Below are positions 19,829 to 29,446 of a stretch of 64,000 nucleotides of DNA, in pieces. Numbering within the stretch: the stretch's first letter is position 1; each line of letters begins with the position of its first letter. This stretch comes from Ferrovibrio sp964218355 (lineage in GTDB: Bacteria; Pseudomonadota; Alphaproteobacteria; Ferrovibrionales; Ferrovibrionaceae): NCBI RefSeq assembly GCF_964218355.1, contig NZ_CAXPMC010000019.1:124001-188000 (forward strand), written 5' to 3'. A program made the position numbers and the translations under genes. Below the pieces are notes generated by a model, which worked only from the letters and a program-made list of their open reading frames with translations, ran no database searches and was not told the DNA's origin.

Positions 19829-22099
19829 GTGGGAATCCGGGGCAGGCTTACAGTCGCCGTATTGGCGCTGACCGCAATGACGGTCGCCAGCAATATCGTT
19901 GCGGGCACTTTCTTCATTTCGACCCAGCAGACATTCACGGGGATTGCGGACCGGAGTTTTCCTGCCGTTATCGCCGCCCTGTCGCTGGCCGGCGGCAGCA
20001 CCGAACTGGCGGCCGGTGCGCCGGCGCTGGCCGCCTCGGGCAGCGAGGCGGAGCGTGACAAGGTACTTGCCGAGCTGAAGGCCAGCCAGGATGCCTTCCG
20101 GCAGAAGCTGGAGGACCTGAAATCCCGCGAGGCCGATCCGCAGGCCATGGCCGGCCTTGAAGAGACGGCGGAATTCCTGACCGGAAGGATTGCGCAGATC
20201 GGTCGCTCGGTGACGGCGCGGCTGAACTGGGCGGACCAGCGCCAGGCGCTCAGCAAGAATATCGCCACCGAGTTCGCGAAATTCGAGAAGCTGGCCGGCC
20301 CGGCGCTGGACAAGGCCATCGACCAGTTGTCCGGACAGGGCGGTGGCCAGGAGTTGCGCGAGGCGGCCCGCAGCCTGTTCGATGCATCTGCGGCGGTCAA
20401 CCATGTCGTCGGCATTCTCAGTGTTGCGGCCCAGGCAGCCAGTAACGAGGAGTTGGCCGCACTCAGCGCCGAGTTCGTCAAGGTCAATGGCCAGATCCGG
20501 CAGGATTTCGACCGCGCCGGCCGGAAACTGCCGATCGCGGATATGGCCGCTTCGGCAACCGCTCTGCTCGAATTCGGTCAAGGCTCGAACAACGTTTTCG
20601 ATCTGCGGCGCGGTGAACTGCGTTCCTCGCTGATTGCCAATGCTGCGCTCGGACAGAGCCGTACGGCGGCAGCCGAGCTGAAAACCAAGGCCGAAGCACT
20701 GGTGGCGCAGATGCGCACGACCGCCGCCACCGGCACCGCTGCCGCGGTGCAGGCGGTGGCGCTGGCGCAGATCGTGCTGGTCTGCATCACGCTGGCCAGC
20801 CTGGCCGGGGCGGGGTTCGTCGCGGTGGCCGTGGTCGGCCGCACGGTGGTGAAACCGATTCTCTCGCTGACCGAAGTGATGGCCCGGCTGTCGGAGCGCG
20901 ACTGGAAGGTCGAAGTGGCCGCGGCGAAGCGTCGTGACGAGATCGGCCGCATGACCGAAGCGATCCTGGTCTTCCGCGAGAATGGCCGGCAGAACGAACG
21001 CCTGCAGCAGCAGGTGGAGGAAGAGCGTCGCCGTTTCGAGGCCGAGCGCGCCGCCCAGGAAGAACTGATCGAGCGCGCTGTTGGTCAGGTGGTGACGGCC
21101 TCGGCCAATGGCGACCTGTCGCGCCGTATCGATACCGCGCCGCTGCAGGGGGTGATGCAGACCCTGGGCGAAGGGGTGAACACCCTGCTGGATGCCTTTG
21201 CGCAGGTGATCGACCGCGTGAATGCCAGGCTGGATGGGCTGGCGCATGGCGACCTGGCCAGCCGCATGGAGGGCGACTTTTCCGGAATCTTCCGCGAAAT
21301 GCAGACCAACGCCAACCAGACCGCCGAGCGCCTGTCGGACATACTGGGGCAGATCGCTTCGGCGGCACAGGTGGTGCATGGCGCCGCCGGCGAGATTTCC
21401 AGCGGCGCCTCGGATTTGGCCAGCCGCACCGAACAGCAGGCCGCCAGTCTCGAGGAAACCGCTGCCTCGATGCACGAGATCACCGCAACGGTGAAACAGA
21501 ATGCCGACAATGCCCGCTCGGCCAGCCAGCTGACCGATGCGGCCCGCAAGTCTGCCGACAGCGGCGGACGGATCACTGCCGATGCGGTCGCCGCAATCGG
21601 GGAGATCGAAAATTCCGCACAGCAGATTGCCGATATCGTCGGCCTGATCGACGAGATTGCCTTCCAGACCAATCTGCTGGCGCTGAATGCGAGCGTCGAG
21701 GCCGCCCGCGCAGGCGAAGCCGGCAAGGGCTTTGCGGTGGTGGCGCAGGAGGTGCGGGCACTGGCCCAGCGCAGCGCCAATGCCTCGCGGGATATCAAGG
21801 CCCTGATCGCCACATCCAATGCCAAGGTACGCAGCGGTGCCGAACTGGTGCGGTCTGCCGGCCAGGCGCTGGAGGATATCGTTGTCTCGGTGAAGAAGGC
21901 GGCCGATATCGTGGCCGAGATCGCCTCGGCCAGCAGCGAGCAGGCAGTCAGCCTTGACGAGGTCAACCGCGCCGTCACCGACATGGACGAGATGACCCAG
22001 CGCAATGGTGCCCTCGTCGAGGAGACCACGGCAGCGGCCCATGCGATGGAGACCCAGGCCGACGAATTGCGCAAGCAGGTCGGTTTCTTCCGCTTCTGA
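19829..22099 (+). CDS. Methyl-accepting chemotaxis protein (transmembrane)
   Basis: Chemoreceptor of 756 residues from the GTG at 19829. A first membrane helix (about residues 7-30) is followed by a long helical periplasmic region (about 35-320), a second membrane helix (QAVALAQIVLVCITLASLAG, about 307-330), HAMP segments, and the signalling hairpin with tip EIAFQTNLLALNASVEAARA. The periplasmic part looks helical, like a four-helix-bundle sensor, but the ligand is unknown. The start is uncertain because no in-frame ATG exists between the putA stop and the first membrane helix; GTG has AGGTGGGG just upstream. Its position 84 bases after putA suggests co-transcription and perhaps a role in amino-acid taxis. 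Confidence 0.9.
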   Translation: MGIRGRLTVAVLALTAMTVASNIVAGTFFISTQQTFTGIADRSFPAVIAALSLAGGSTELAAGAPALAASGSEAERDKVLAELKASQDAFRQKLEDLKSREADPQAMAGLEETAEFLTGRIAQIGRSVTARLNWADQRQALSKNIATEFAKFEKLAGPALDKAIDQLSGQGGGQELREAARSLFDASAAVNHVVGILSVAAQAASNEELAALSAEFVKVNGQIRQDFDRAGRKLPIADMAASATALLEFGQGSNNVFDLRRGELRSSLIANAALGQSRTAAAELKTKAEALVAQMRTTAATGTAAAVQAVALAQIVLVCITLASLAGAGFVAVAVVGRTVVKPILSLTEVMARLSERDWKVEVAAAKRRDEIGRMTEAILVFRENGRQNERLQQQVEEERRRFEAERAAQEELIERAVGQVVTASANGDLSRRIDTAPLQGVMQTLGEGVNTLLDAFAQVIDRVNARLDGLAHGDLASRMEGDFSGIFREMQTNANQTAERLSDILGQIASAAQVVHGAAGEISSGASDLASRTEQQAASLEETAASMHEITATVKQNADNARSASQLTDAARKSADSGGRITADAVAAIGEIENSAQQIADIVGLIDEIAFQTNLLALNASVEAARAGEAGKGFAVVAQEVRALAQRSANASRDIKALIATSNAKVRSGAELVRSAGQALEDIVVSVKKAADIVAEIASASSEQAVSLDEVNRAVTDMDEMTQRNGALVEETTAAAHAMETQADELRKQVGFFRF

Positions 22100-22311
22100 C
22101 CAGATGCCCGCGAGACGGGCAGGGGGCTGCCGCGAAAGGCGGCGCACTGTCATTGGTCTGTGCACCGAGCGCCTGTCGGACAGCTTGCCGCCAGTGCATG
22201 GCTGCCATGCTGCCGGCCGGCTGGGGCTCCCGCCTTGCTGACGCCGGTGATCCCGGCTAACTGTTGCTGCAGCCGGCTCTGCCGGCAGTCGGCCAGCGCG
22301 TGGAGCAGCCT

Positions 22312-23568
22312 GTGAAGATTCTCGTTCTCGGCAGTGGCGTCATCGGTGTCTCGAGCGCCTATTTCCTGGCGAAAGCCGGCCACGATGTGACGGTGATCGA
22401 TCGCCAGCCCGGCCCGGCCCTGGAAACCAGCTTCGGCAATGCCGGCGAGATCTCGCCCGGCTATTCGGCACCCTGGGCCGCGCCCGGCCTGCCGCTGAAA
22501 GCACTGAAGTGGCTGATGATGGCACGGCGGCCGCTGGTGATCTGGCCGAAGATCGATCCCGCGATGTGGATCTGGGGCCTGCAGGTGCTGGCCAACTGCA
22601 CCACTGCCCGCTACGAACTGAACAAGAGCCGCATGTTGCGGCTGGCGGAATACAGCCGCGACTGCCTGCGTGAATTGCGGGCCGAAACGGGGATCGCCTA
22701 TGATGAACGCAGCAAGGGCACGCTGCAGCTGTTCCGCAGGCAGGAGCAGCTGGACGGCGCCGGCGCGGATACGCGCGTGCTCGACCGTTTCGGCGTTGCC
22801 TATGACGTCCTGGACCGCGATGGCTGCATCGCCGCCGAGCCGGCACTGGGCCGCGTGCGCGACAAGTTTGTCGGTGGTCTGCGGCTGCCGGGCGACGAGA
22901 CCGGCGACTGTTTCAAATACACCAATGCACTGGCCGACATGGCGAAGGCGCTCGGCGTCCAGTTCCGCTTCGGCGTCTCGATCCGCGCCATCCAGCGCGG
23001 CGGTACCGGCGTCACCGGCGTGGTCACCGATGCCGGCCTGCTGACCGCCGATGCCTATCTGCTGGCGCTGGGCAGCTACTCGCCGCTGCTGGCGCAGTCG
23101 GCCGGCCTGCGGCTGCCGGTGTATCCGGTGAAGGGCTATTCGATCACCGTGCCGGTGGCCGACGCGGCGGGAGCCCCGGAATCGACCGTGATGGATGAGA
23201 CCTACAAGGTGGCGGTCACCCGGCTCGGCGACCGGATCCGGGTCGGCGGCACGGCGGAACTCAGCGGCTATGACCTGACCCTGCGCAAATGGCGCAAGGC
23301 ACCGCTGGACTTCGTGGTGAGCGATCTGTTCCCCGGGGGCGGCGATCTTGGTCAGGCAACGTTCTGGGCCGGTCTGCGGCCGATGACTCCGGATGGCACG
23401 CCGATCATCGGCCGCACCCGTTTTGACAACCTGTTCCTCAATACAGGCCATGGCACGCTGGGCTGGACGATGTCGACCGGCTCGGGTCGTCTGATCGCAG
23501 ACATCATTTCGGGCCGCACGCCCGGTGTCGATACCGAGGGGCTGTCGCTCGACCGCTACGGCAACTGA
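22312..23568 (+). CDS. dadA: D-amino-acid dehydrogenase small subunit type
   Basis: Membrane-associated FAD enzyme that oxidises D-amino acids, chiefly D-alanine, to 2-oxo acids. It has 418 residues (family about 416-434). The FAD-binding start VKILVLGSGVIGVSSAYFLA fits GxGxxG, followed by the DadA signature SFGNAGEISPGYSAPWAAPG. The C-terminal FAD closure GHGTLGWTMSTGSG is also present. The start is GTG at 22312 with GGAG six bases upstream; a TTG at 22264 would only add a low-quality extension. It is monocistronic or ends against the convergent GNAT gene four bases later. An alanine racemase gene lies elsewhere in the window, not adjacent. Confidence 0.93.
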   Translation: MKILVLGSGVIGVSSAYFLAKAGHDVTVIDRQPGPALETSFGNAGEISPGYSAPWAAPGLPLKALKWLMMARRPLVIWPKIDPAMWIWGLQVLANCTTARYELNKSRMLRLAEYSRDCLRELRAETGIAYDERSKGTLQLFRRQEQLDGAGADTRVLDRFGVAYDVLDRDGCIAAEPALGRVRDKFVGGLRLPGDETGDCFKYTNALADMAKALGVQFRFGVSIRAIQRGGTGVTGVVTDAGLLTADAYLLALGSYSPLLAQSAGLRLPVYPVKGYSITVPVADAAGAPESTVMDETYKVAVTRLGDRIRVGGTAELSGYDLTLRKWRKAPLDFVVSDLFPGGGDLGQATFWAGLRPMTPDGTPIIGRTRFDNLFLNTGHGTLGWTMSTGSGRLIADIISGRTPGVDTEGLSLDRYGN

Positions 23569-23572
23569 GGCG

Positions 23573-24166
23573 TCAGGGATTCCGGGCCGCCGGCTTTTTC
23601 GGCGGCAGCGGAACCGGCGGCTCGCTGCTGCCGGGACCGAGGGCGATCTGCATCAGGATGCTGTCGGTCCAGCGCCCGAACTTGTAGCCGACGGCCGGCA
23701 GCCGGCCGACCTCGCGGAAACCGGCCGATTCATGCAGGCGGATCGACGGCGCATTGGACGCGTCGACATAGCCGATCATCTGACGATAGCCGCTGGCTGC
23801 GCAGGATTCCATCAATGCGGCCAGCAGGCGCCGGCCAATGCCGATGCCGAGAAAATCCGGGTGGATATAGATGGAATGCTTGACCGTATAGCGGTAGGCC
23901 GGCCGCTTGCGGAAGGGTACGGCATAAGCGTAGCCCGCTATACGGCCGTCGCATTCGGCAGCCAGATGCGGCAGGCGTTTGCCCAGCATGTTCTTGCGCC
24001 GTTTCCGGATGTCGTCGGGGTCGGCGGCCTCCAGCGATACATCACCGAGTCCGCGCCGGATATGGTGGGTGTAGATGTCCAGCATGGCCGGCACATCCTG
24101 TTCGGTGGATGGCCGGATGACGATACCGGCCTGGTTTTGCGGAGCGGCCGGTGCAGCGGCGCTCAT
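23573..24166 (-). CDS. GNAT-family N-acetyltransferase (phosphinothricin-acetyltransferase-like)
   Basis: Acetyl-CoA-dependent acyltransferase of 197 residues. It begins IRPSTEQDVPAMLDIYTHHI as in the PAT/MnaT subgroup, with the acetyl-CoA pyrophosphate loop GIGIGRRLLAALM near residue 115 and the conserved ASNAPSIRLHESAGFREVGR. The C-terminal 20 residues are Pro/Lys-rich. Its ATG overlaps the stop of the upstream decarboxylase (ATGA, 24163-24166), so the two are translationally coupled. The substrate may be the amine made by that enzyme, but PAT-like members usually acetylate amino-acid analogues, so this is inference. Confidence 0.85.
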   Translation of the reverse strand: MSAAAPAAPQNQAGIVIRPSTEQDVPAMLDIYTHHIRRGLGDVSLEAADPDDIRKRRKNMLGKRLPHLAAECDGRIAGYAYAVPFRKRPAYRYTVKHSIYIHPDFLGIGIGRRLLAALMESCAASGYRQMIGYVDASNAPSIRLHESAGFREVGRLPAVGYKFGRWTDSILMQIALGPGSSEPPVPLPPKKPAARNP

Positions 24167-26499
24167 TCGCGCACCACATAGGTGTAGAAGCGCACCGATC
24201 CATCGGCTTCGGCCTTGCGGTACACGCCCTGGACCTCGCTCTCGAAGCCGGGGAAGAGGTTGGCGCCGCGTTCGAAGACCTTCAGGTAATCCAGCATCGG
24301 TTTTGCCCGCGCATCCAGGCGCTCGCCCGGCAGGATGGTGGCGATGCCCGGCGGATAGACCAGCATCAGCGTGGTGGCAATGCGGCCATCGATCTCGCTG
24401 AGCGGCAGGTAATCCACCCGGTTGCGGGTCAGCAGCTGCATCGCCTTGTAGGGCAGCATCGCCGGTGCCGGCAGATGCTCGGGACGGAACTGCTGGCGCT
24501 GCAGGGTGCTGACGGCATTCTCGCGGTAGAAGGCGTGCATTTCAGCGCAGAGATCACGCAGACGCACCCCGCTGTAGCGCTGGCGCCGGCGGGCAACGAA
24601 TTCCGGCATGGCCACATCGAGCGGCACATTGTCGTCATGGAAGCGCTTGAACGAGGCCAGCGCCGAAAGCAGCGTGCCGGCCTTGCTCGATTCCACGCCC
24701 GGGGTCAGCAGGAACAGCAGTGAGTTGAGGTCGTTCTTCTCCGGCACCACCTGGTAGTCGCGCAGGAATTCCGCCACCACCGGCGCCGGTATGCCGTGAT
24801 CCGCATAGGCGCCGGTATGGCGGTCGAAACCCGGCGTCAGCACGGTCAGCTTGGCCGGGTCGGTCATTGCATAACCGGGAGCAACATGGCGATACCCATG
24901 CCAGTCGGCGCCGGGTTCCAGGCGCCAGCAGGCCGGATCGCGGGCCAGGTCGTCGGTCGGTACGTCTTCCCACGGGGTTTCGCCATCCGCGCGGGCCACG
25001 CTGTCAGGCACGAAGGGGTCGAAGAACCACTGGCGTGCCGGATCGGCCTCCTTGGTTTCGAATTCCTTGCGCATGGCCCGCAGTTTCTTGCGGATCTCGA
25101 TGCCGAGCCGGATGGTGTCGTCCCACAGCACCATGCCGGATCGGCCTTTCATCATCTGCGCGCCCACATCCAGCGAGGCGAAGAGGGGATAGAAGGGCGA
25201 GGTCGAGGCGTGGATCAGGAAGGATTCGTTGAAGCGGCGATGCTCGATCCGCCGTTCCTGTCCCTTGATGTGGTTGTCTTTCACATGGATCTGCGAGGCC
25301 TGCGAGAAGCTGGCCAGCTGCTTGTGGGTCGATTGCGTGGCAATGATGCCAGGCTGGCCGGCGCCGAGATCCTCCAGTCCCATGGCAAAACGGTCGCGGT
25401 AGAGTGGGTGGAATTTCATGAAGCCGGCCCAGGCCTCATCGAACACGATATAGTCGCAGAGATGGCCGATCCGCTCGATGATCATCTTTGCGTTGTTGAT
25501 GGTGCCGTCATAGGTGCATTGCTGCAGGACGGCGGCGCGGAAGGGGCGTTCCCGTTTCCACGCATCCTTGTCGGCGACCAGCGGATGGTTGCGGATCTTT
25601 TCGCGGATTTTCGTTTCGTCCAGCGCCTCGTAGTCGATCGGGCCGATCAGGCCATGGGCGTTGCGGTCGGTTTCGAGGAAGATCGGGGTACCCTGGCCCA
25701 GCAGCAGGGCGCCATGATGGGCGGCCTTGTGGTTGTTGCGGTCGAACAGCACCAGATCGCCCTCGGCGACCAGGGCCTGCAGCACGATCTTGTTCGATGC
25801 GGAGGTGCCGTTGAGCACGAAGTAGGTGCGTTCGGCGCCGAAAATCTTGGCGGCTTCCTTCTGGGCCTGCAGGGCCGGGCCCTCATGGGTCAGAAGATCG
25901 CCGAGTTCCAGCACGGAATTGTCGAGATCGTCGCGGAAGATCGCCTCGCCGAGATGGTCGACGAAAATGCGGCCGATCGGGCTGCGGCCGTAGAAGATGC
26001 CGCCATTGTGGCCCGGGCAGGTCCACAGCTGGTTGCCTTCCTCGGCATAATCCACCAGGGCGCCGAAAAACGGCGTCTTCATGGTCTCGGCATACTGCTT
26101 GAGGCGGCTGACCAGGTTCTTGGCGATGAATTCCGGGGTCTCTTCTGCCAGGAAGATGTAGCCGTCGACCTCGCGCATCACTTCGACCGGGATGTCTTCC
26201 AGGCGCTGGCGGCGGACCAGGATGACGATCGGCATCTCGAGGCCGCGCTGGCGCACCAGATTGATCAGGGCCGCCGCCCGGCCTTCCGGGCCGCGCTTGC
26301 CCCAGTCGAGGATCATGCAGCCGATGGCCGAATCGGTGCGGATCGCCAGCTCGGCATCCTCGGTGCGCCGGGCCCGGACCACCTCGAAACCCAGTCGCTC
26401 GACCTCGCTGACAATATGCTTGAGGCGGTTGCCCTCCAGTTCATCCGCCTCGAAGGTGGGGGCACAGATCAGGAAGTTGAAACGACGGAAATAGTCCAT
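24163..26499 (-). CDS. Orn/Lys/Arg decarboxylase, PLP fold-type I
   Basis: Basic amino-acid decarboxylase of 778 residues producing putrescine, cadaverine or agmatine; which one cannot be told by eye. An N-terminal receiver-like wing domain (about 1-130) precedes the aminotransferase-fold core. The PLP lysine is K393 in TQSTHKQLASFSQ; D354 in FDEAWAGF would bind the pyridine nitrogen; VLNGTSASNKIV holds the phosphate. The C-terminal domain runs from about 590. Length fits the large LdcC/SpeF/AdiA family. It is coupled to the following GNAT gene by an ATGA overlap. About 190 bases of leader and promoter DNA lie upstream. Confidence 0.92.
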   Translation of the reverse strand: MDYFRRFNFLICAPTFEADELEGNRLKHIVSEVERLGFEVVRARRTEDAELAIRTDSAIGCMILDWGKRGPEGRAAALINLVRQRGLEMPIVILVRRQRLEDIPVEVMREVDGYIFLAEETPEFIAKNLVSRLKQYAETMKTPFFGALVDYAEEGNQLWTCPGHNGGIFYGRSPIGRIFVDHLGEAIFRDDLDNSVLELGDLLTHEGPALQAQKEAAKIFGAERTYFVLNGTSASNKIVLQALVAEGDLVLFDRNNHKAAHHGALLLGQGTPIFLETDRNAHGLIGPIDYEALDETKIREKIRNHPLVADKDAWKRERPFRAAVLQQCTYDGTINNAKMIIERIGHLCDYIVFDEAWAGFMKFHPLYRDRFAMGLEDLGAGQPGIIATQSTHKQLASFSQASQIHVKDNHIKGQERRIEHRRFNESFLIHASTSPFYPLFASLDVGAQMMKGRSGMVLWDDTIRLGIEIRKKLRAMRKEFETKEADPARQWFFDPFVPDSVARADGETPWEDVPTDDLARDPACWRLEPGADWHGYRHVAPGYAMTDPAKLTVLTPGFDRHTGAYADHGIPAPVVAEFLRDYQVVPEKNDLNSLLFLLTPGVESSKAGTLLSALASFKRFHDDNVPLDVAMPEFVARRRQRYSGVRLRDLCAEMHAFYRENAVSTLQRQQFRPEHLPAPAMLPYKAMQLLTRNRVDYLPLSEIDGRIATTLMLVYPPGIATILPGERLDARAKPMLDYLKVFERGANLFPGFESEVQGVYRKAEADGSVRFYTYVVRE

Positions 26500-26642
26500 G
26501 CGGCGGGGCCTCCCGATCGGGCATAAAACCGGTCGCCTGCCGGACGGGAACGGGCTGGGCCTTTGCGGCGGACACTCGAGCGATCTGGCGACGGACGGCG
26601 GTAAAAGCAGCCTGCATCCCTTAACGCGGGATCGTGACCGTT

Positions 26643-26672
26643 TTATTTCAGGGTTGTGTCCATCCTTGTCAA
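26643..26672 (-). promoter_or_regulatory. Candidate promoter of the decarboxylase-GNAT operon
   Basis: On the minus strand a perfect -35 TTGACA (26672-26667) is followed by the A/T-rich GAAATAAAA, whose best -10 register is not clear. The predicted leader is about 140 bases. The rest of 26500-26690 shows no gene. Confidence 0.35.
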
Positions 26673-26690
26673 CCGCCGATCTGGGAATGG

Positions 26691-27773
26691 TTATTCCGCC
26701 GCTTCCAGGGTGGGGTAGTCCGTATAGCCTTCGGCGCCACCGCCGTAGAAGGTGGCGCGGTTGCCGGCCGCCAGCGGGGCCTTGCGGCGCAGGCGCTCGA
26801 CCAGGTCCGGATTGCTGATGAAAGGCCGGCCGAAAGCGACAAGGTCGGCCCGGCCACCGGCCAGCGCCGCTTCGGCCATCTCCGGGGAATAGCCGTTATT
26901 GACCATCCAGGCATTGCGGAAGCGACTGCGCAGAGCTCCGTAATCGAACGGGGCGATGTTGCGGTCGCCGCCGGTGGCCCCCTCGATCACATGGATATAG
27001 ACGAGGCTGAGGCGGTCCAGCTGTTCGACCACGTGGTTGAACACCGGCTGCGGGTTGCTGTCGCTGGCGTCATTCGCGGGCGTGACCGGCGACAGGCGGA
27101 TGCCGGTGCGGCCTGCGCCGATCTCCTCGGTGATCGCGGTCGCCACTTCCAGCATCAGCCGGGCGCGGTTCTCGATGCTGCCGCCATAGGCGTCGGTGCG
27201 CTGGTTGGTGCCGTCGCGCAGGAACTGGTCCAGCAGGTAGCCGTTGGCGCCATGGATCTCGACGCCGTCGAAGCCGGCGGCAATCGCATTGGCCGCGCCC
27301 CTGCGGTAAGCGGCGACGATGCCAGGCAGTTCGTCGAGTTCCAGCGCGCGCGGTTCCGAGACATCGACGAACTGGCCGCCGACGAAGGTCTTGGATTTCG
27401 CGCGGATCGCCGATGGTGCCACCGGCGCCTGGCCGCCCGGCTGCAGGTCGACATGGGAAATGCGGCCGACATGCCACAGCTGCAGGAAGATCCTGCCACC
27501 GCGGTCATGTACGGCACGGGGCACCGGCTTCCAGCCCTCGACCTGTTCCGGTGAATGGATGCCCGGCGTCGACTGGTAGCCCTGGCCTTCCGGGCAGACC
27601 TGGGTCGCTTCGGCAACGATCAGGCCGGCATCGGCGCGCTGGCGGTAATACTCCGCCATCAGGGCGGTCGGCACGTTGCCAGCGCCGGCACGGTTGCGGG
27701 TCAGCGGCGCCATCACGATACGGTTGGCCAGCGGGATGTCGCCAAGGCGACAGGGATCGAACAGCGATGTCAT
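26691..27773 (-). CDS. Old yellow enzyme-type alkene reductase
   Basis: FMN-dependent NAD(P)H ene-reductase of the NemA/OYE family, 360 residues (NemA 365). It begins SLFDPCRLGDIPLANRIVMAPLTRNRA and continues with LWHVGRISH, the HGANGYLLDQFLRDGTNQRTDAYGGS signature split by the substrate-binding His-Asn pair, and a C-terminal FMN phosphate site DLVAFGRPFISNPDL. The ATG at 27773 gives the canonical start; an in-frame codon at 27827 would add an atypical leader. It reduces activated C=C bonds and nitro or nitrate ester compounds in characterised members. Spacing to hemN upstream on the same strand is 111 bases. Confidence 0.93.
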   Translation of the reverse strand: MTSLFDPCRLGDIPLANRIVMAPLTRNRAGAGNVPTALMAEYYRQRADAGLIVAEATQVCPEGQGYQSTPGIHSPEQVEGWKPVPRAVHDRGGRIFLQLWHVGRISHVDLQPGGQAPVAPSAIRAKSKTFVGGQFVDVSEPRALELDELPGIVAAYRRGAANAIAAGFDGVEIHGANGYLLDQFLRDGTNQRTDAYGGSIENRARLMLEVATAITEEIGAGRTGIRLSPVTPANDASDSNPQPVFNHVVEQLDRLSLVYIHVIEGATGGDRNIAPFDYGALRSRFRNAWMVNNGYSPEMAEAALAGGRADLVAFGRPFISNPDLVERLRRKAPLAAGNRATFYGGGAEGYTDYPTLEAAE

Positions 27774-27884
27774 GATGGGCTCGTCTGTCTGGTGGGCGGG
27801 AGGGATGCGGGAAACGGCGGCCCGCAAGGGGCGTACCTCTCAATGAAGGGCAGTCAGGGCCGGAAGGCAACCCGGTGATGCTGC

Positions 27885-29285
27885 TTACGCAGCGGCATGC
27901 TGCGGGATCAGCGCCGCGGGCGCGGCCTGGCCGAGATAGGCATCGAAAGCAGCGCAGACCTGCCGCAGCAGGCTGCGTGCCCGTTCCGGCACGGTCACCC
28001 GCCAGTGACCGATCTCGACCAGGCCCCGCTGCCGCAGCGGTTCCAGCCTGCCGATGGCTTCGGTGAAGACGGCCGGATCTTCGCCGGCCACCTGCGCGGC
28101 TGCGGCAAGATCGACTGTCAGATTGCACATCAGCTGTTCGATCACGCTGCCGCGCAGCCGGTCGTTGCCATCCAGTTCGCGCATGCGGGCCACCGGCAGG
28201 CGCCCGGCCTGCACTGCCTGGCGCCAGGAGGCGACGGAAGGAGTGTTCTGGGCATAGCCCTGCGGCAGGGTGCTGATCGCCGACGGACCGAACCCCAGCA
28301 GCACCTCGCCGGTCTCGGTGGTGTAGCCCTGGAAGTTACGGTGCAGGCTGCCGGCGGCCGCTTTCACCGCCAGCGGGTCGCCGGCCCTAGCGAAGTGGTC
28401 GAGGCCGATGCGGTGGAACCCGGCACTGACCAGATAGTGCGCGGCAGCAGCTTCCTGCCCGAAGCGATCCAGCGTGCCGGGCAGGGCAGCAGCATCGATG
28501 CGGGCCTGATGCGCTTTCATCCATGGCACATGGGCATAGCCGAACAGCGCCAGCCGGTCGGGATCGAGGACCAGGCTCTGCTCGACGGTTTCCAGCAGGT
28601 TGCCGACCGTCTGGTGTGGCAGGCCGTAGATCAGGTCGAGATTGAGCGAGGCAATGCCGGCATCGCGCAGCAGGTCGGCGGTGCGCTGCAGATCGGAGAA
28701 GGGCTGGCGGCGGTTGATCGCGGCCTGCACGTGCGGATCGAGGCTCTGCACGCCAAGGCTGGCGCGATTGATGCCGAGCGCGGTCAGGCCGGGCAGCAGG
28801 CCGGCATCGCAATGACGCGGGTCCAGCTCGATGGCGATCTCGGCGCCGGGCCGGGGACTGAAATGGCGGTAAAGATGTTCAGCGATGCGCTGCAGGCCGT
28901 CGCCGCCGATGATGCCGGGCGTACCGCCGCCGAAATGCAGGCCGCTCAGCATCGCCCGCGCCGGCAGATACTGAGCCACCAGATCGATCTCGCGGGTCAG
29001 CAGCTCGGTGTAGCGGGCCAGCGTCTCGCCGCTCTTGGTCACCTGGGTATGGCAGCCGCAGTACCAGCACATCTGCCGGCAGAAGGGTACATGCACATAC
29101 AGCGCGAAGGCGCTGCCTTCCGGGACGGCGCCGAGCCACTCGCGCCAGCGACGATCCTGGTCCACCGGCCGGAAATGCGGAGCTGTCGGGTAGGACGTGT
29201 AACGCGGCACCGGCCCGATCGCGGCGGCGAGGGCGGCAAGCTCCGCGACGGAGGCGGAGGGCTGGGCGATGGCATCGGGGCTCAT
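27885..29285 (-). CDS. hemN: Oxygen-independent coproporphyrinogen III oxidase
   Basis: Radical-SAM enzyme of anaerobic haem synthesis, 466 residues. The 4Fe-4S motif CRQMCWYC is near residues 70-77, preceded by the HemN marker PRYTSYPTAPHF and FALYVHVPFC; GGGTPG binds SAM and the C-terminal HemN domain (FGPSAIST, then AQNTPSVASW) is present. These support true HemN rather than HemW. The ATG at 29285 is preferred over in-frame starts up to 29354, because the FNR-type box at 29320-29333 would otherwise lie inside the gene. Confidence 0.93.
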   Translation of the reverse strand: MSPDAIAQPSASVAELAALAAAIGPVPRYTSYPTAPHFRPVDQDRRWREWLGAVPEGSAFALYVHVPFCRQMCWYCGCHTQVTKSGETLARYTELLTREIDLVAQYLPARAMLSGLHFGGGTPGIIGGDGLQRIAEHLYRHFSPRPGAEIAIELDPRHCDAGLLPGLTALGINRASLGVQSLDPHVQAAINRRQPFSDLQRTADLLRDAGIASLNLDLIYGLPHQTVGNLLETVEQSLVLDPDRLALFGYAHVPWMKAHQARIDAAALPGTLDRFGQEAAAAHYLVSAGFHRIGLDHFARAGDPLAVKAAAGSLHRNFQGYTTETGEVLLGFGPSAISTLPQGYAQNTPSVASWRQAVQAGRLPVARMRELDGNDRLRGSVIEQLMCNLTVDLAAAAQVAGEDPAVFTEAIGRLEPLRQRGLVEIGHWRVTVPERARSLLRQVCAAFDAYLGQAAPAALIPQHAAA

Positions 29286-29319
29286 GCCCCGGAATCTGCA
29301 GGCTTTCCCGGCCATGGCC

Positions 29320-29333
29320 TTGATCTGGCGCAA
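29320..29333 (-). promoter_or_regulatory. FNR/FixK-type box upstream of hemN
   Basis: On the minus strand the 14-mer TTGCGCCAGATCAA matches the FNR/FixK consensus TTGAT-N4-ATCAA in both outer half-sites. Its centre is 41.5 bases from the A of the hemN ATG, the spacing of a class II activator site to the transcription start. Oxygen control of hemN by this family is established. Confidence 0.65.
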
Positions 29334-29446
29334 GACCATGGCCGGCTGCGACAATAACCCATGCCGGGGGTTCCATCCCGGGGCGGACTGCTCTATCCTC
29401 GGATGCAGTATTTCAGAAGAGATACTAGCAACAGAGGCGTGTGCGC

